From Arthrobacter globiformis NBRC 12137 (GTDB taxonomy: Bacteria; Actinomycetota; Actinomycetes; Actinomycetales; Micrococcaceae), in NCBI RefSeq assembly GCF_000238915.1, contig NZ_BAEG01000016.1:1-64000 (forward strand): a stretch of DNA of 64,000 bases, written 5' to 3'. A model generated the notes under the pieces. That model had not been told where the DNA came from and searched no databases. It worked only from the letters and a program-made list of their open reading frames with translations. The first letter of the stretch is position 1; every line of letters starts with the position of its first letter. A program made the position numbers and the translations under genes. Below are positions 1 to 9,957 of this stretch, in pieces.

Positions 1-76
1 TTCGAATACTCGCGAAACAATTCAAGAATCACCATCTCGAATTTGCCTTTTCGCTTTTCTTCGCTGCGATGTTTCC

Positions 77-105
77 AGCTTATTTCATTCATTTTCACTT
101 TGCAA
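77..105 (-). promoter_or_regulatory. probable rRNA-operon promoter (rrn leader off left edge)
   Basis: On the minus strand there is TTGCAA (105-100), an exactly 17-bp spacer and TAAGCT (82-77), followed by an AT-rich leader running off the window start. The stretch is much more AT-rich than its surroundings and contains no convincing gene. A strong promoter with a long non-coding AT-rich leader, in the same direction as tyrS and just behind its terminator hairpin, fits the promoter of a 16S-23S-5S operon. The promoter elements are seen. The rRNA identity is inferred, because no 16S sequence lies inside the window. Confidence 0.5.
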
Positions 106-254
106 ATCCGGGTTATTTACCCGATATTCACCTCGTGGAATGAATCCACCCAGCACTAATGGAAGCTTTTCTTCATTCATGCTTGAAGTTGAAGAATTGC
201 TTCTCAGTGAAGGGGGTTTGTCACCGCTCAGCGGCGGCGACTCAGAAGACATTA

Positions 255-297
255 CACGCTCCCCCGCGGCCGTGCAAATCGGCTGCGGAGGAGCGTG
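255..297. terminator. strong hairpin terminator behind tyrS
   Basis: CACGCTCC (255-262) pairs with GGAGCGTG (290-297). CCGCGGCCG (264-272) pairs with CGGCTGCGG (280-288) with one wobble, closing a 7-nt loop. Read on the minus strand it lies 20 nt past the tyrS stop. Read on the plus strand it is followed by CATTTT. It separates tyrS from the strong promoter at 77-105. Confidence 0.7.
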
Positions 298-316
298 CAT
301 TTTGCCTGTTCCGGTG

Positions 317-1630
317 CTAGGCGCCGGACACCTGAACCGTGGCCAGGTTCTTCTTGCCCCGGCGAAGCAGCAGGTACTTGCCGTGCAGCAGCTGGGAAGG
401 TGGGATCACCGCGTCAGGATCCGTGACCTTGGCGTTGTTGACGTAGGCACCGCCCTCTCCGACGACACGCCGTGCGGCGGACTTGCTGTCCGAGAGCCCC
501 GAGGCAACCAGCAAGTCGATGATGCCGAGCCCGGTGCCGTCCACGGAAGCGGACGGCAATTCTGCAGTTGCCGCGGCAAGCGTCTGCTCGTCCAGCACCG
601 ACAGGTCGCCGTTGCCGAAAACGGCCGCGGAAGCAGCAATGACCTTTTCGGTGGCTTCGGCTCCGTGGACCAGGGCCGTCACTTCGTAGGCGAGCTTCCG
701 CTGGCCTTCGCGGGCGAACGGACGCTCGGCGACAGACACGGCAATCTCGTCAATCTCGGCCCGGGTGAGGAAGGTGAACACCTTCAGCCGGTCCACGACA
801 TCTGCATCGGCGGTGTTAAGCCAGAACTGGTAGAAGGTGTACGGGCTGACCATTGCGGAATCCAGCCAGATGGCGTTGCCCTCGCTCTTGCCGAACTTGG
901 TGCCGTCGGCGTTGGTGATGAGCGGAGTGCCCAGCGCATGGACCGTCTTGCCCTCCACCTTGCGGATGAGTTCGGTGCCGCTGGTGAGGTTGCCCCACTG
1001 GTCCGAACCGCCGGTCTGCAGCATGCAGCCGTAGTCGCGGTAGAGCTGGAGGTAGTCCATGCCCTGCAGGATCTGGTAGCTGAATTCCGTGTAGCTGATG
1101 CCTTCCTCGGAGCTGAGGCGTGAGGCCACAGCGTCCTTGCGGAGCATGGTGCCCACGCGGAAGTGCTTGCCGACCTCGCGAAGGAAGTCGATCGCGCTCA
1201 GCGGTGCGGTCCAGTCGAGGTTGTTGACCATCCGGGCTGCGTTGACGCCGTCGAAGCTGAGGAAGCGGCGGACCTGGGCCTGCAGGTAGCCGACCCACTC
1301 GGAAACGGTGTCCTTGGTATTCAGGGTGCGTTCCGCCGTCGGACGCGGATCGCCGATCAGCCCGGTGGAGCCGCCCACGAGACCGAGGGGCTTGTGGCCG
1401 GCCAGCTGGAGCCGCCTCATGAGCAGGAGCTGGACCAGGTTTCCCAGGTGGAGGCTCGGCGCCGTCGGGTCGAATCCGCAGTAATAAGTGACCGGTTCCC
1501 CGGCGAGGAGCTTTTCCAGTTCCACCTCGTCGGTGGATACATGGACAAGGCCGCGCCATTTGAGCTCCTGCCAGATGTTGGCGAAGCTGGGGTCGTTCTG
1601 CTGGGATTCGAGGTCGTTTAGTTGTGACAC
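317..1630 (-). CDS. tyrS: tyrosine--tRNA ligase
   Basis: Class I aminoacyl-tRNA synthetase of 437 aa that charges tRNA-Tyr in the cytoplasm. The HIGH-type motif HLGN is at residues 61-64, after CGFDPTAPSLH. The KMSKS-type motif KFGKS is at 245-249. The TGGSDQWGN motif near residue 206 is typical of bacterial TyrRS. The last ~65 residues form the S4-like tRNA-binding domain. Length matches bacterial TyrS. It starts with GTG, with AGAAGG only one base upstream, so the ribosome-binding arrangement is poor. A TAACTT hexamer seven bases before the GTG would allow a leaderless transcript, but this is speculative. The gene stands alone, downstream of helR and ahead of a probable rRNA operon. Confidence 0.97.
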   Translation of the reverse strand: MSQLNDLESQQNDPSFANIWQELKWRGLVHVSTDEVELEKLLAGEPVTYYCGFDPTAPSLHLGNLVQLLLMRRLQLAGHKPLGLVGGSTGLIGDPRPTAERTLNTKDTVSEWVGYLQAQVRRFLSFDGVNAARMVNNLDWTAPLSAIDFLREVGKHFRVGTMLRKDAVASRLSSEEGISYTEFSYQILQGMDYLQLYRDYGCMLQTGGSDQWGNLTSGTELIRKVEGKTVHALGTPLITNADGTKFGKSEGNAIWLDSAMVSPYTFYQFWLNTADADVVDRLKVFTFLTRAEIDEIAVSVAERPFAREGQRKLAYEVTALVHGAEATEKVIAASAAVFGNGDLSVLDEQTLAAATAELPSASVDGTGLGIIDLLVASGLSDSKSAARRVVGEGGAYVNNAKVTDPDAVIPPSQLLHGKYLLLRRGKKNLATVQVSGA

Positions 1631-1681
1631 GCCTTCTAAGTTAGCAGGGTCAGCGCCACCCGGACCCTCGGGGAGGGCAAG

Positions 1682-1716
1682 CGGGCGGGCCGGGCCGCGA
1701 CGGCCGGGCCCGCCCG
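1682..1716. terminator. GC-rich hairpin between helR and tyrS
   Basis: A 16-bp stem (1682-1697 with 1701-1716, one mismatch) closes a 3-nt loop immediately after the helR stop codon. There is no T-tract on the minus strand, so it is either the U-less hairpin type common in actinobacteria or an mRNA 3'-end stabiliser. Confidence 0.5.
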
Positions 1717-1722
1717 GAAACC

Positions 1723-3951
1723 TTAACGCTCGATGCCCGCCGGAACGTCCGCGGCCGCGATCAGCCGAAGCCGCTGGGTGGGGCGGGTCATGGCGACGTA
1801 CAGATCGCCGACCCTGCCGTGCTCGTGGTTCAGCATGGCGCTCTTTTCAAGGACCACGACGCCGTCGAACTCAAGACCCTTGGCTTCCCGCGGGCTGATG
1901 ACCACCACGTCCTGTTCGTAACTGCCGGCACCCGTGCCGAGCCGGGAGCCATACTTCGCGCGCAGCGCGGCGGTGGCCTTCCGCAGCAGGTCCCCGTCGG
2001 CAATCACGGCCAGCAGGCCGCCGTCGAGCGCTTCGAGCTCCTCGGGGAGGACCTCCACCAGCCGGCTCACGATGTCCGGCTGCTCCACACGGTCGATTAT
2101 CGGCGACCAGCGGCCCTCCCGGACGGCCTTCGGTGCGGAAACCACCAGGCCGGCGGCGTTGGCCATCCGGGCCGCCGCTTCGGCGATTTGCGACGGCGTG
2201 CGGTAGTTCACCGTGAGCTCCTCCAGCTGCCAGCGGTCGCCGAACATCGGGGCAAGGGCTCCCTGCCAGGACTTCGCGCCGGCCACGGAACTGGTCTGGG
2301 CGATATCCCCGACGATGGTGAAGGACTTGAGCGGGCAACGGCGGACCAGGAGCCGCCACTGCATGGGCGAGAGTTCCTGTGCCTCGTCGACGACGATATG
2401 GCCGAACGCCCACGTGCGGTCGCTGGTGGCGCGCTCGGCTGCCGTCAGGCGCGCCTCGCGTTCCTCGTTCTGTTCAACGAGTTCCTCGGCGGACATCAGG
2501 ACATCGACCCCGGCCGATTCCATGTTCACCAGGGTCTGCCGAGCGTTGGCCAGGGCGCGGGCCCGGTCCTGCTCCTGCTGGGCGAGGCCGCGGCCTGCCG
2601 CCGGATCCAGTTCACCGAGGAGTTCCGCAGCTTCGTCGAGCAGGGGTACGTCGGCCTCGGTCCAGGGGGCATCGGGGGCCCGCAGCAGGAGCTCGCGTTC
2701 CCTGGCATTGAACCCGGGGGTGCAGGCTTCGAGCAGGGCGGGCTTGCTGAGGAGTTCGTTCACCAGCTTCTCGGGCGTCATCGGCATCCAGCACAGGTTC
2801 AGCGCGATGCGCACGTCGCGGGACGTCCGCACGTCCTCGGCGAGGTACGAGCGGTCGGCGTTGTTGCCGATGTTGCCGGCCTCGACGAGTTCGGTCATCT
2901 GCTCGGTCAGCTCGCGGAGCAGGATCTTGACGAACGTCACGCGGGCCTCGTTGTGCGGCTTGCCGGTGGAGCGTGCGCGTTCACGTGCGCGCCGGACCTG
3001 GCGGGGCGTGAGGGTCAGCTTGCGGCCGTCGACTTCCAGGATCCGGTTTTCGGCCGGAATGCGCTGCCGGTTGGCCACGGCATTGGCAATGACCTCGGCC
3101 ATTTCCAGCCGGCCCTTGATGGCGGCAACGTCCGCCTCCTGTTCCGGCACCGCATGGATGCCGGGCATGAGCCTGCCAAGGCTGGCCATGACCACGCCGG
3201 TCTCACCCAGCGACGGCAGGACGCGTTCGATGTATTTCATGAACGACGACGACGGGCCCACCAGCAGCACGCCGGCGGACTTGAGCCGGTCGCGGTGGGT
3301 GTACAGCAGATAGGCGGCGCGGTGCAGGGCCACGGCGGTCTTGCCGGTGCCCGGCCCGCCCTGGACCACCAGGGCGCCGGAGATGGAGGACCGGATGATG
3401 CGGTCCTGCTCGGACTGGATGGTGCCCACGATGTCCGACATCCGGCCCGTGCGCTTGGAGTTAAGTGCGGCCAGCAGGGCGCCCTCGCCCTGCAGCGAGT
3501 CGGCGTCGGAAAGCATGTCGGCATCCAGGACGTCGTCCTCGATGGCCTTGACCTCGCGGCCCTGCAGGATCAGGTGCCGGCGCCGGCGCACGCCCTGCCG
3601 GTCAAACGCGGTGGCCTGGTAGAAGTGGCCGGCCTCCGGCGCGCGCCAGTCGACCATGAGCCGGACGAGGTCCTCGGTGGTGAGCCCGATGCGGCCGATG
3701 TACTGCGCTTCCCCGGAGTCCAGGTCCAGCCGCCCGAACACCAGGCGGTCGTCGACGGCGTCGAGCTGGGCGAGGCGGTCCTCGTACAGGGCCGCGAAGG
3801 CGTCGCGTTCGGAAACGTTCTGCATGGTGCCGACGGCTCCCGCGCGGCGCACCTGGGCCAGCTGGGCGCGCTTTTCCTCGCGCAATTCATCAAGCCGTGT
3901 GTACAGACCGGCTACGTAGTCCCGTTCGTGGGCCAAATCGGCGTCGAGCAT
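1723..3951 (-). CDS. helR: HelD/HelR-type RNA polymerase recycling ATPase
   Basis: Superfamily I (UvrD/Rep-like) ATPase of 742 aa. The N-terminal ~70 residues form the charged coiled coil expected of HelD proteins. The conserved DWRAP motif is at residues 101-105. Walker A GGPGTGKT is at 198-205. Walker B-type VVDEAQELSPMQW lies near residue 520, and a GDIAQ motif follows. Family knowledge: actinobacterial HelD/HelR binds core RNA polymerase, pries open its clefts to release DNA or rifamycins, and can give intrinsic rifampicin tolerance. ATG start with GGGGAA just upstream. TAGAAT (3987-3982) is a possible -10. The palindromic rifamycin-associated element known upstream of some homologues is not visible here. 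It could be annotated as UvrD helicase, but the N-terminus argues for HelD. Confidence 0.85.
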   Translation of the reverse strand: MLDADLAHERDYVAGLYTRLDELREEKRAQLAQVRRAGAVGTMQNVSERDAFAALYEDRLAQLDAVDDRLVFGRLDLDSGEAQYIGRIGLTTEDLVRLMVDWRAPEAGHFYQATAFDRQGVRRRRHLILQGREVKAIEDDVLDADMLSDADSLQGEGALLAALNSKRTGRMSDIVGTIQSEQDRIIRSSISGALVVQGGPGTGKTAVALHRAAYLLYTHRDRLKSAGVLLVGPSSSFMKYIERVLPSLGETGVVMASLGRLMPGIHAVPEQEADVAAIKGRLEMAEVIANAVANRQRIPAENRILEVDGRKLTLTPRQVRRARERARSTGKPHNEARVTFVKILLRELTEQMTELVEAGNIGNNADRSYLAEDVRTSRDVRIALNLCWMPMTPEKLVNELLSKPALLEACTPGFNARERELLLRAPDAPWTEADVPLLDEAAELLGELDPAAGRGLAQQEQDRARALANARQTLVNMESAGVDVLMSAEELVEQNEEREARLTAAERATSDRTWAFGHIVVDEAQELSPMQWRLLVRRCPLKSFTIVGDIAQTSSVAGAKSWQGALAPMFGDRWQLEELTVNYRTPSQIAEAAARMANAAGLVVSAPKAVREGRWSPIIDRVEQPDIVSRLVEVLPEELEALDGGLLAVIADGDLLRKATAALRAKYGSRLGTGAGSYEQDVVVISPREAKGLEFDGVVVLEKSAMLNHEHGRVGDLYVAMTRPTQRLRLIAAADVPAGIER

Positions 3952-4124
3952 CGTTCCCCTATCGCAAAAGACAGACCGTCCATTCTATAACCTTTTCGGC
4001 TGACGTGGCGGCTGTTGAGCTGCTTACAGCAGGTTATCTGACGGCGCGGCTTCGCCGCTCACCGACGAGGCTGCTGGTCAGAGCCTGGTAAGCCAGAGCC
4101 ACGGCTGGCCCGCGGACCGCAACG

Positions 4125-4682
4125 TCAGAGTCGCAGCAGCGACCGCACACGGTGCCCGGCCAGCGCGGAGCGGCCGCGCAGCTCGCCGAGTTCCATCACC
4201 ACGCCCACGCCCGAGACGTGGACGCCGCAGCGCTCAAACAGGCGGGCGGCTGCCCCGAGGGTGCCGCCGGTGGCGAGGACGTCGTCCAGGATCAGCACCC
4301 GGCTGCCGCGGGCCAGGTCCGTGGTGTGAAGTTCCAGGGTGGCGTTGCCGTATTCCAGGGCGTAGTCCTCGGAGTAAACCTCGCGCGGCAGCTTCCCGGC
4401 CTTCCGCACTGTCACCACACCGGTGCCGGTGGCGTAGGCCGCGGCGGCGGCGAGCAGGAACCCCCGTGCCTCGACGCCTGCCACGGCGTCGAACTGCCCC
4501 TTGAACGGTTCCACGAGCGCGTCAACGACTGCCCGGAACGCGGTGCCGTCGGCGAAGACGGGCGTCAGGTCCTTGAAGGTGATTCCGGGCTTGGGGTAGT
4601 CCGGAACGGTCGCGCAGAGGCTGGTAATGAGTTCGTCCACGGGGACGGGCCTGCGGGCAGGGGCTTGTTCGCTGTGGTTCAC
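4125..4682 (-). CDS. apt: adenine phosphoribosyltransferase
   Basis: Salvages adenine with PRPP to give AMP in the cytoplasm. The 185-aa protein begins near DYPKPGITFKDLTPV, typical of APRT. It carries GVEARGFLLAAAAAYATG, the purine-binding hood, and the PRPP loop LILDDVLATGGTLGAA. Length is normal. It ends nine bases from its downstream neighbour in coordinate order (mpg lies directly upstream in the same direction), so the two are probably co-transcribed. In mycobacteria and streptomycetes apt often sits near relA, which is not present here. Confidence 0.95.
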   Translation of the reverse strand: MNHSEQAPARRPVPVDELITSLCATVPDYPKPGITFKDLTPVFADGTAFRAVVDALVEPFKGQFDAVAGVEARGFLLAAAAAYATGTGVVTVRKAGKLPREVYSEDYALEYGNATLELHTTDLARGSRVLILDDVLATGGTLGAAARLFERCGVHVSGVGVVMELGELRGRSALAGHRVRSLLRL

Positions 4683-4691
4683 CCGTCCAGC

Positions 4692-5330
4692 CTACGCCCG
4701 CGGCGGGCGCGCCTTCGCAGCCTTGTAACGGGACACGGTGGGGTCGCCCGTGAGCCAGAACCGCCACGGATAATCGTGCGTGCCGCCATGCCCGGCGACG
4801 CCGACCCGCGGCCCGGTGCTGACGTGGGCGGCGGGTGCCGGCGGCAGTGACAGGCCAAACGGAGGGCCCAGGGCATCCCGTCCGCTGTCCTCGGTGGTCA
4901 GTCCAAGTGCTGTGGCCAGCCGGGCCGGTCCGCTGGCGAGATCCTTGGCGGCTTTCGACGTCGGCCGCCGGGCAAGCGCGAGTTCGCGGCCGCCGACGAT
5001 TTCACCGGCGCGCAGCAAGACGGCCGAGGCGTGGCCGGCCGGACCACAGACGATGTTGGCGCAGTAGTGCATGCCATACGTGAAGTAGACGTAGAGGTGG
5101 CCGGCTGGGCCGAACATGGGGGCGTTCCTGCGGGTCGGGCCACGGTACGTGTGGGAGCCGGGATCGGGGTGCAGCGAATCGATGGGACCCATGTAGGCCT
5201 CGAGTTCGGTGATCCGGACGGAAACGGGACCTTCCTCGCTCTCGTGGGTCAGGACAGCACCAAGGAGCAGCGGCGCTATTTCGCGGGCATCGCCGGACAG
5301 GAACTGCCGCACAGGGCCGCTGGTGGTCAT
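4692..5330 (-). CDS. mpg: putative 3-methyladenine DNA glycosylase (MPG/AAG family)
   Basis: Monofunctional base-excision glycosylase of 212 aa, removing alkylated purines. Family signatures are [11 protein letters not shown] near residue 40, where the Glu is the expected catalytic general base; [28 protein letters not shown], including the intercalating-Tyr segment; and NIVCG followed by VLLRAGE. Its start is 111 bp from the start of the divergent Ada/AlkA fusion gene. This gives a compact alkylation-repair locus containing two unrelated 3-methyladenine glycosylases and an alkyltransferase. A shared regulatory region at 5331-5441 is likely. Confidence 0.92.
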   Translation of the reverse strand: MTTSGPVRQFLSGDAREIAPLLLGAVLTHESEEGPVSVRITELEAYMGPIDSLHPDPGSHTYRGPTRRNAPMFGPAGHLYVYFTYGMHYCANIVCGPAGHASAVLLRAGEIVGGRELALARRPTSKAAKDLASGPARLATALGLTTEDSGRDALGPPFGLSLPPAPAAHVSTGPRVGVAGHGGTHDYPWRFWLTGDPTVSRYKAAKARPPRA

Positions 5331-5441
5331 GCCCCGACTCTACCGAAGCGTCTGTTATCCGGACCTGGCCCGAAGAAGCCGCTCCACGGCCATGTCCGAT
5401 TTCCGCTAGCACGGCCTCTTGGCGGCTGGCAGGATGGAGTC

Positions 5442-7097
5442 ATGGACTTCTGGCAGCGCTACCGCGCCATCGACGCGCGGGACACCCGCTTCGACGGGCA
5501 GTTCTACACGGCGGTGCGGACCACGGGCATTTACTGCCGGCCGTCATGCCCGGCGAGGACGCCCAAGGCGGCGAACGTCACCTTCTATGAAACCTCCGCG
5601 GCCGCCCACGACGCCGGCTACCGCGCCTGCAAGCGCTGCCTGCCGGAGGCCGTGCCGGGCACGCCGGCCTGGAACCTCCGGTCGGATATCGCCGGCCGGG
5701 CCATGCGGCTGATCAACGACGGCGTGATCAACCGCGACGGCGTTGAGGGGCTCGCCTCGAGACTGGGCTATTCGTCCCGCCAGCTGAACCGGATCCTCAG
5801 CCATGAACTCGGCGCCGGTCCCCTGTCCCTGGCCCGGGCCAGCAGGGCACAGACCGCGCGCACGCTGCTGGTGTCCACGGGGATGAAACTTGCGGACGTG
5901 GCCTTCGCCGCGGGTTTCAGCAGCGTCCGCCAGTTCAACGAGACCGTGGCCGAGGTGTTCGACATGACGCCGACCGCCCTGCGCAGCACCGCACGGCACC
6001 ATCCGTCCGCCCGCGCAAGCACCTCACTCACCCTGGCTCTCCCCTACCGCGAGCCATTCGACCCCGGCGTGTTCAGTTTCCTTGCCGTCCGTGCCATCCC
6101 GGGAATCGAGGCCGGAACCGCAACGTCCTATGCCCGCACGCTGCAGCTTCCGCACGGTGGCGCTCGGTTCAGCGTTGAGCACACCGGTGGTGCCACCGGA
6201 GCGGGCGGCGCAGCGTTGGCCAACACAGCGTTAGCCAACACAGCGTTGGGTGACACAGCGTCGGATAATTCAGTGAAGTACGACGGCGGGCCGCACCGGC
6301 GGCCGCTGATTCTCACCATCGGCGCGGTGGACCTCCGGGACCTGCCGGCCCTGCTGAGCAGAGTACGCCGGCTTTTTGACCTCGACGCTGATCCCGTCGC
6401 CATCGATGGCGCGCTCGGCGCCGACCCCCGGCTTTCGGCGTCCGTGGCGGCAGCGCCGGGGATCCGCCTGCCCGGCGCCCTGGATCCGCAGGAACTGCTG
6501 GTCCGGGCCATGGTCGGGCAGCAGATCACGGTGGCCGCCGCACGCACGGCCCTCACGCAGCTGGCCGAGGCCGGCAGCCCCAGCACTGCCGCAGGCGACG
6601 GACTTTCCCGGCTGTTCCCGACGCCGGCGCAGATCGCCGGAGCCGGCGCGGAACTGCTGCGCGGCCCGCGGCGCAGGATAGAGTCTCTGCTGGCCGTTGC
6701 CACGGCACTGGCCGAAAACAAGCTGGAGCTTGGCTACGGGGACGATCTTGCCGGCCTTTCCGCCAAGCTGCTGCCGCAGCCCGGCATCGGGCCGTGGACC
6801 GTGGGATATGTGGCCATGCGGGTCATCGGCGCGCCGGACATCTTCCTCGCCAACGACGCCGCGGTGCGCAACGGAATCCGGGCGCTGCCCGGCGGTACTG
6901 CCGGAAGTGGCGCTGCCGGAAGCGGCGCGGGGCCGTCGTCGGACGTGCCGTCGCCGGACTTCCGCGAACTCAGCCCGTGGCGTTCGTACGCCACCATGCA
7001 TCTCTGGCGGGCAGCCGCGGCTGCATCCGCGAACCCCCGCCGCCCGCGGGGCGCAGACAACGAAACCGACAGTGCCATGAAAGTGACCGCACAATGA
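5442..7097 (+). CDS. alkA: Ada-type regulator fused to AlkA DNA-3-methyladenine glycosylase II
   Basis: Fusion protein of 551 aa. Residues 1-75 are the Ada zinc/methyl-acceptor domain, with Cys32, Cys36, Cys63 and Cys66 (YCRPSCPAR...CKRC). Residues ~80-180 form an AraC-type helix-turn-helix ending DMTPTALR. The rest is AlkA: an N-terminal beta domain, then an HhH-GPD fold with [10 protein letters not shown] and the catalytic Asp in FLANDAAV. Known family role: methyl-phosphotriester repair switches the N-domain into an activator while the C-domain excises alkylated bases. I chose ATG 5442, with AGGATGGAG upstream. The reading frame stays open 137 codons further back, but only as antisense to mpg. 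Two low-complexity inserts (TALAN repeats, and a Gly/Ser/Ala stretch near residue 490) interrupt the AlkA part. Its stop overlaps the ogt start (ATGA). Confidence 0.92.
   Translation: MDFWQRYRAIDARDTRFDGQFYTAVRTTGIYCRPSCPARTPKAANVTFYETSAAAHDAGYRACKRCLPEAVPGTPAWNLRSDIAGRAMRLINDGVINRDGVEGLASRLGYSSRQLNRILSHELGAGPLSLARASRAQTARTLLVSTGMKLADVAFAAGFSSVRQFNETVAEVFDMTPTALRSTARHHPSARASTSLTLALPYREPFDPGVFSFLAVRAIPGIEAGTATSYARTLQLPHGGARFSVEHTGGATGAGGAALANTALANTALGDTASDNSVKYDGGPHRRPLILTIGAVDLRDLPALLSRVRRLFDLDADPVAIDGALGADPRLSASVAAAPGIRLPGALDPQELLVRAMVGQQITVAAARTALTQLAEAGSPSTAAGDGLSRLFPTPAQIAGAGAELLRGPRRRIESLLAVATALAENKLELGYGDDLAGLSAKLLPQPGIGPWTVGYVAMRVIGAPDIFLANDAAVRNGIRALPGGTAGSGAAGSGAGPSSDVPSPDFRELSPWRSYATMHLWRAAAAASANPRRPRGADNETDSAMKVTAQ
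6211..6270 (+). repeat. 15-bp in-frame tandem repeat inside the Ada/AlkA gene
   Basis: Four head-to-tail 15-bp units run 6211-6225, 6226-6240, 6241-6255 and 6256-6270. The first reads CAGCGTTGGCCAACA, and the later ones diverge progressively. Each adds five residues, giving [10 protein letters not shown] and TASDN. The repeat lies in a loop of the AlkA N-terminal region, so length changes keep the frame. Confidence 0.85.
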
Positions 7098-7603
7098 AAG
7101 CCCAACTGCTCACCATGACCACGCCGGACGGACCGTTCACCATCATCGCCCGCGACGGCGTGGTGCTCGCCTCCGGCTGGACGGCCGACCCCCGGGACCT
7201 CACGGGCCAGATCCATCCTGAGCTCCTGCCGGACGCCTACGAAGCGGTGGAGCACCTCGGCGCGATTTCGGCCGCCGTGGACGCCTTCTACGCGGGCAAT
7301 CCGGCTCCAGCCATGAGCGTGCCTGTCCTGCAGAAATCAGGCCCGTTCCGCGCCCACGCCTGGGACGTGCTCCGCACCGTCAGCCCGGGGGCGCCGGTTA
7401 CTTACACCGAATACGCGGAGCTGTCCGGCAACGCCAAGGCGGTCCGTGCCGCCGCCAGCGCCTGCGCCTTCAATGCGGCGGCGCTGTTCGTACCATGCCA
7501 CCGCGTGGTCCGCACGGACGGCACCATGGGCGGCTTCCGCTGGGGCCTGCGGATCAAGGAAAGCCTGCTGGCCCGGGAAAAGCAGGGACTCGCCGCAGGT
7601 TGA
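7094..7603 (+). CDS. ogt: methylated-DNA--protein-cysteine methyltransferase
   Basis: Suicide O6-alkylguanine-DNA alkyltransferase of 169 aa. The active-site Cys lies in VPCHRVV, preceded by the DNA-binding helix region ([23 protein letters not shown]) and followed by [17 protein letters not shown]. The N-terminal half is the usual ribonuclease-like domain. The start ATG overlaps the stop of the upstream Ada/AlkA gene by four bases (ATGA), so translation is probably coupled. Together the two genes contain the pieces found in E. coli Ada plus AlkA, but partitioned differently. Confidence 0.95.
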   Translation: MKAQLLTMTTPDGPFTIIARDGVVLASGWTADPRDLTGQIHPELLPDAYEAVEHLGAISAAVDAFYAGNPAPAMSVPVLQKSGPFRAHAWDVLRTVSPGAPVTYTEYAELSGNAKAVRAAASACAFNAAALFVPCHRVVRTDGTMGGFRWGLRIKESLLAREKQGLAAG

Positions 7604-7626
7604 GCTGCCGGGCCCTGGGTGGGCCG

Positions 7627-8403
7627 CTATTTCGCCGGAACCCCGGCGGGCCACGGCAGCAGTTCCGGCAGGTCCACGCCGTCGGCGGCGGCCGAGGCAC
7701 GCAGGCTGCCGAGTGACGGTTCCCGTCCGGCGAGCCAGGCGGCGATGTCGGTGATCATTCCGCTGATGACCGTGGAGCGGCCGCCGGTCCCGATGGTCAC
7801 GGGAGGCATGCCGAGCGGCTGCAGCACCAGTTTCTGGTCCTCGGGCACGCGCGCGGCGAGGAAGGAGAACAGGTGCTCACAGAATGGCCTGCTCCACGTT
7901 TCCGAGCCGCGGCCGGTGTTGAGGTCGGAGGCATGGATCACCAGCTCGCGCCAGAGCGCGAAGCCACCGTCCAGCACCACTCCCCCGCGGTAGGAGATGG
8001 GCGCATGCCAGCTGCCGGCACCCGCCGCAGCAGCGTTCCCGGAAGCGGCACCAGCATCCGCCGCCAGCGAGTCGAAGGCGCGCAGCGCCCGCTCCAGCGC
8101 TGTGTCCAGGTCCGCGCGGTGCTGTTCCAGGGCATGCCCGGCATTCATTTCGATGGCCTTCGTGCGGCCGTCATAGCCGCCGTCGTACAGTTCCACCGTT
8201 TCCCCGCGTGCGGCGTATTCGAGCTGCCGGGCCATCGCGTTGGAGATGCCGGTGATGTGCGCGAGGACGTGTCCGCGGGTCCAGCCCGGGAGGGCCGAGG
8301 GGGCCGGGACGTCGGCCTCGGTGAGTTTGGCCGCCAGGGAGGAAACGGCGTCGGCCGCTTTGTGGAGCTCGGCGAGCAAGGCGTCAGGTGTGATCGCGGT
8401 CAT
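7627..8403 (-). CDS. maleylpyruvate isomerase family mycothiol-dependent enzyme
   Basis: 258-aa DinB/MDMPI-fold protein. The N-terminal signature SALPGWTRGHVLAHITGISNAMARQLEYAARGE is split by my reading into helix 1 and the metal/mycothiol-binding region, with His residues around 45-50. The C-terminal ~80 residues resemble the small MDMPI C-domain. These proteins use mycothiol as thiol cofactor in isomerase or transferase reactions; the substrate cannot be read from the sequence. It converges with ogt, only 23 bp apart. Upstream lies the argH terminator palindrome. The family call is firm; the reaction is unknown. Confidence 0.8.
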   Translation of the reverse strand: MTAITPDALLAELHKAADAVSSLAAKLTEADVPAPSALPGWTRGHVLAHITGISNAMARQLEYAARGETVELYDGGYDGRTKAIEMNAGHALEQHRADLDTALERALRAFDSLAADAGAASGNAAAAGAGSWHAPISYRGGVVLDGGFALWRELVIHASDLNTGRGSETWSRPFCEHLFSFLAARVPEDQKLVLQPLGMPPVTIGTGGRSTVISGMITDIAAWLAGREPSLGSLRASAAADGVDLPELLPWPAGVPAK

Positions 8404-8446
8404 GCCGCAATCGTAGCGGAGTGTTAATTCGGGTTAACGCAGGTAA

Positions 8447-8490
8447 GGGTCCCGACGGCTCGACCACCGGTGGTCGAGCCGTCGAGACCC
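8447..8490. terminator. near-perfect palindrome behind argH (REP-like)
   Basis: Two 22-bp arms, 8447-8468 and 8469-8490, are mirror images with one mismatch and no spacer; the innermost 15 bp match perfectly. The core GGCTCGACCACC resembles the repeat at the argH start (GGCTCAACCACC). Lying 22 bp past the argH stop, it can terminate the arginine operon. Its likeness to the other copy suggests it is a mobile palindromic unit put to that use. Confidence 0.7.
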
Positions 8491-8511
8491 AAGGTCCCGG
8501 CACGTGAACTG

Positions 8512-9957
<1,446 letters not shown>

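Noticed and set aside
85..300. 71-aa minus-strand frame
   Set aside because: Crosses the terminator hairpin and the AT-rich leader, with no recognisable protein features.
1819..3990. 723-aa plus-strand open frame
   Set aside because: Exact antisense of helR; composition is His/Gly/Arg-rich with no family pattern. A typical high-GC shadow frame.
5031..5441. N-terminal extension of the Ada/AlkA frame by 137 codons
   Set aside because: It is antisense to mpg, and Ada homology starts exactly at ATG 5442.
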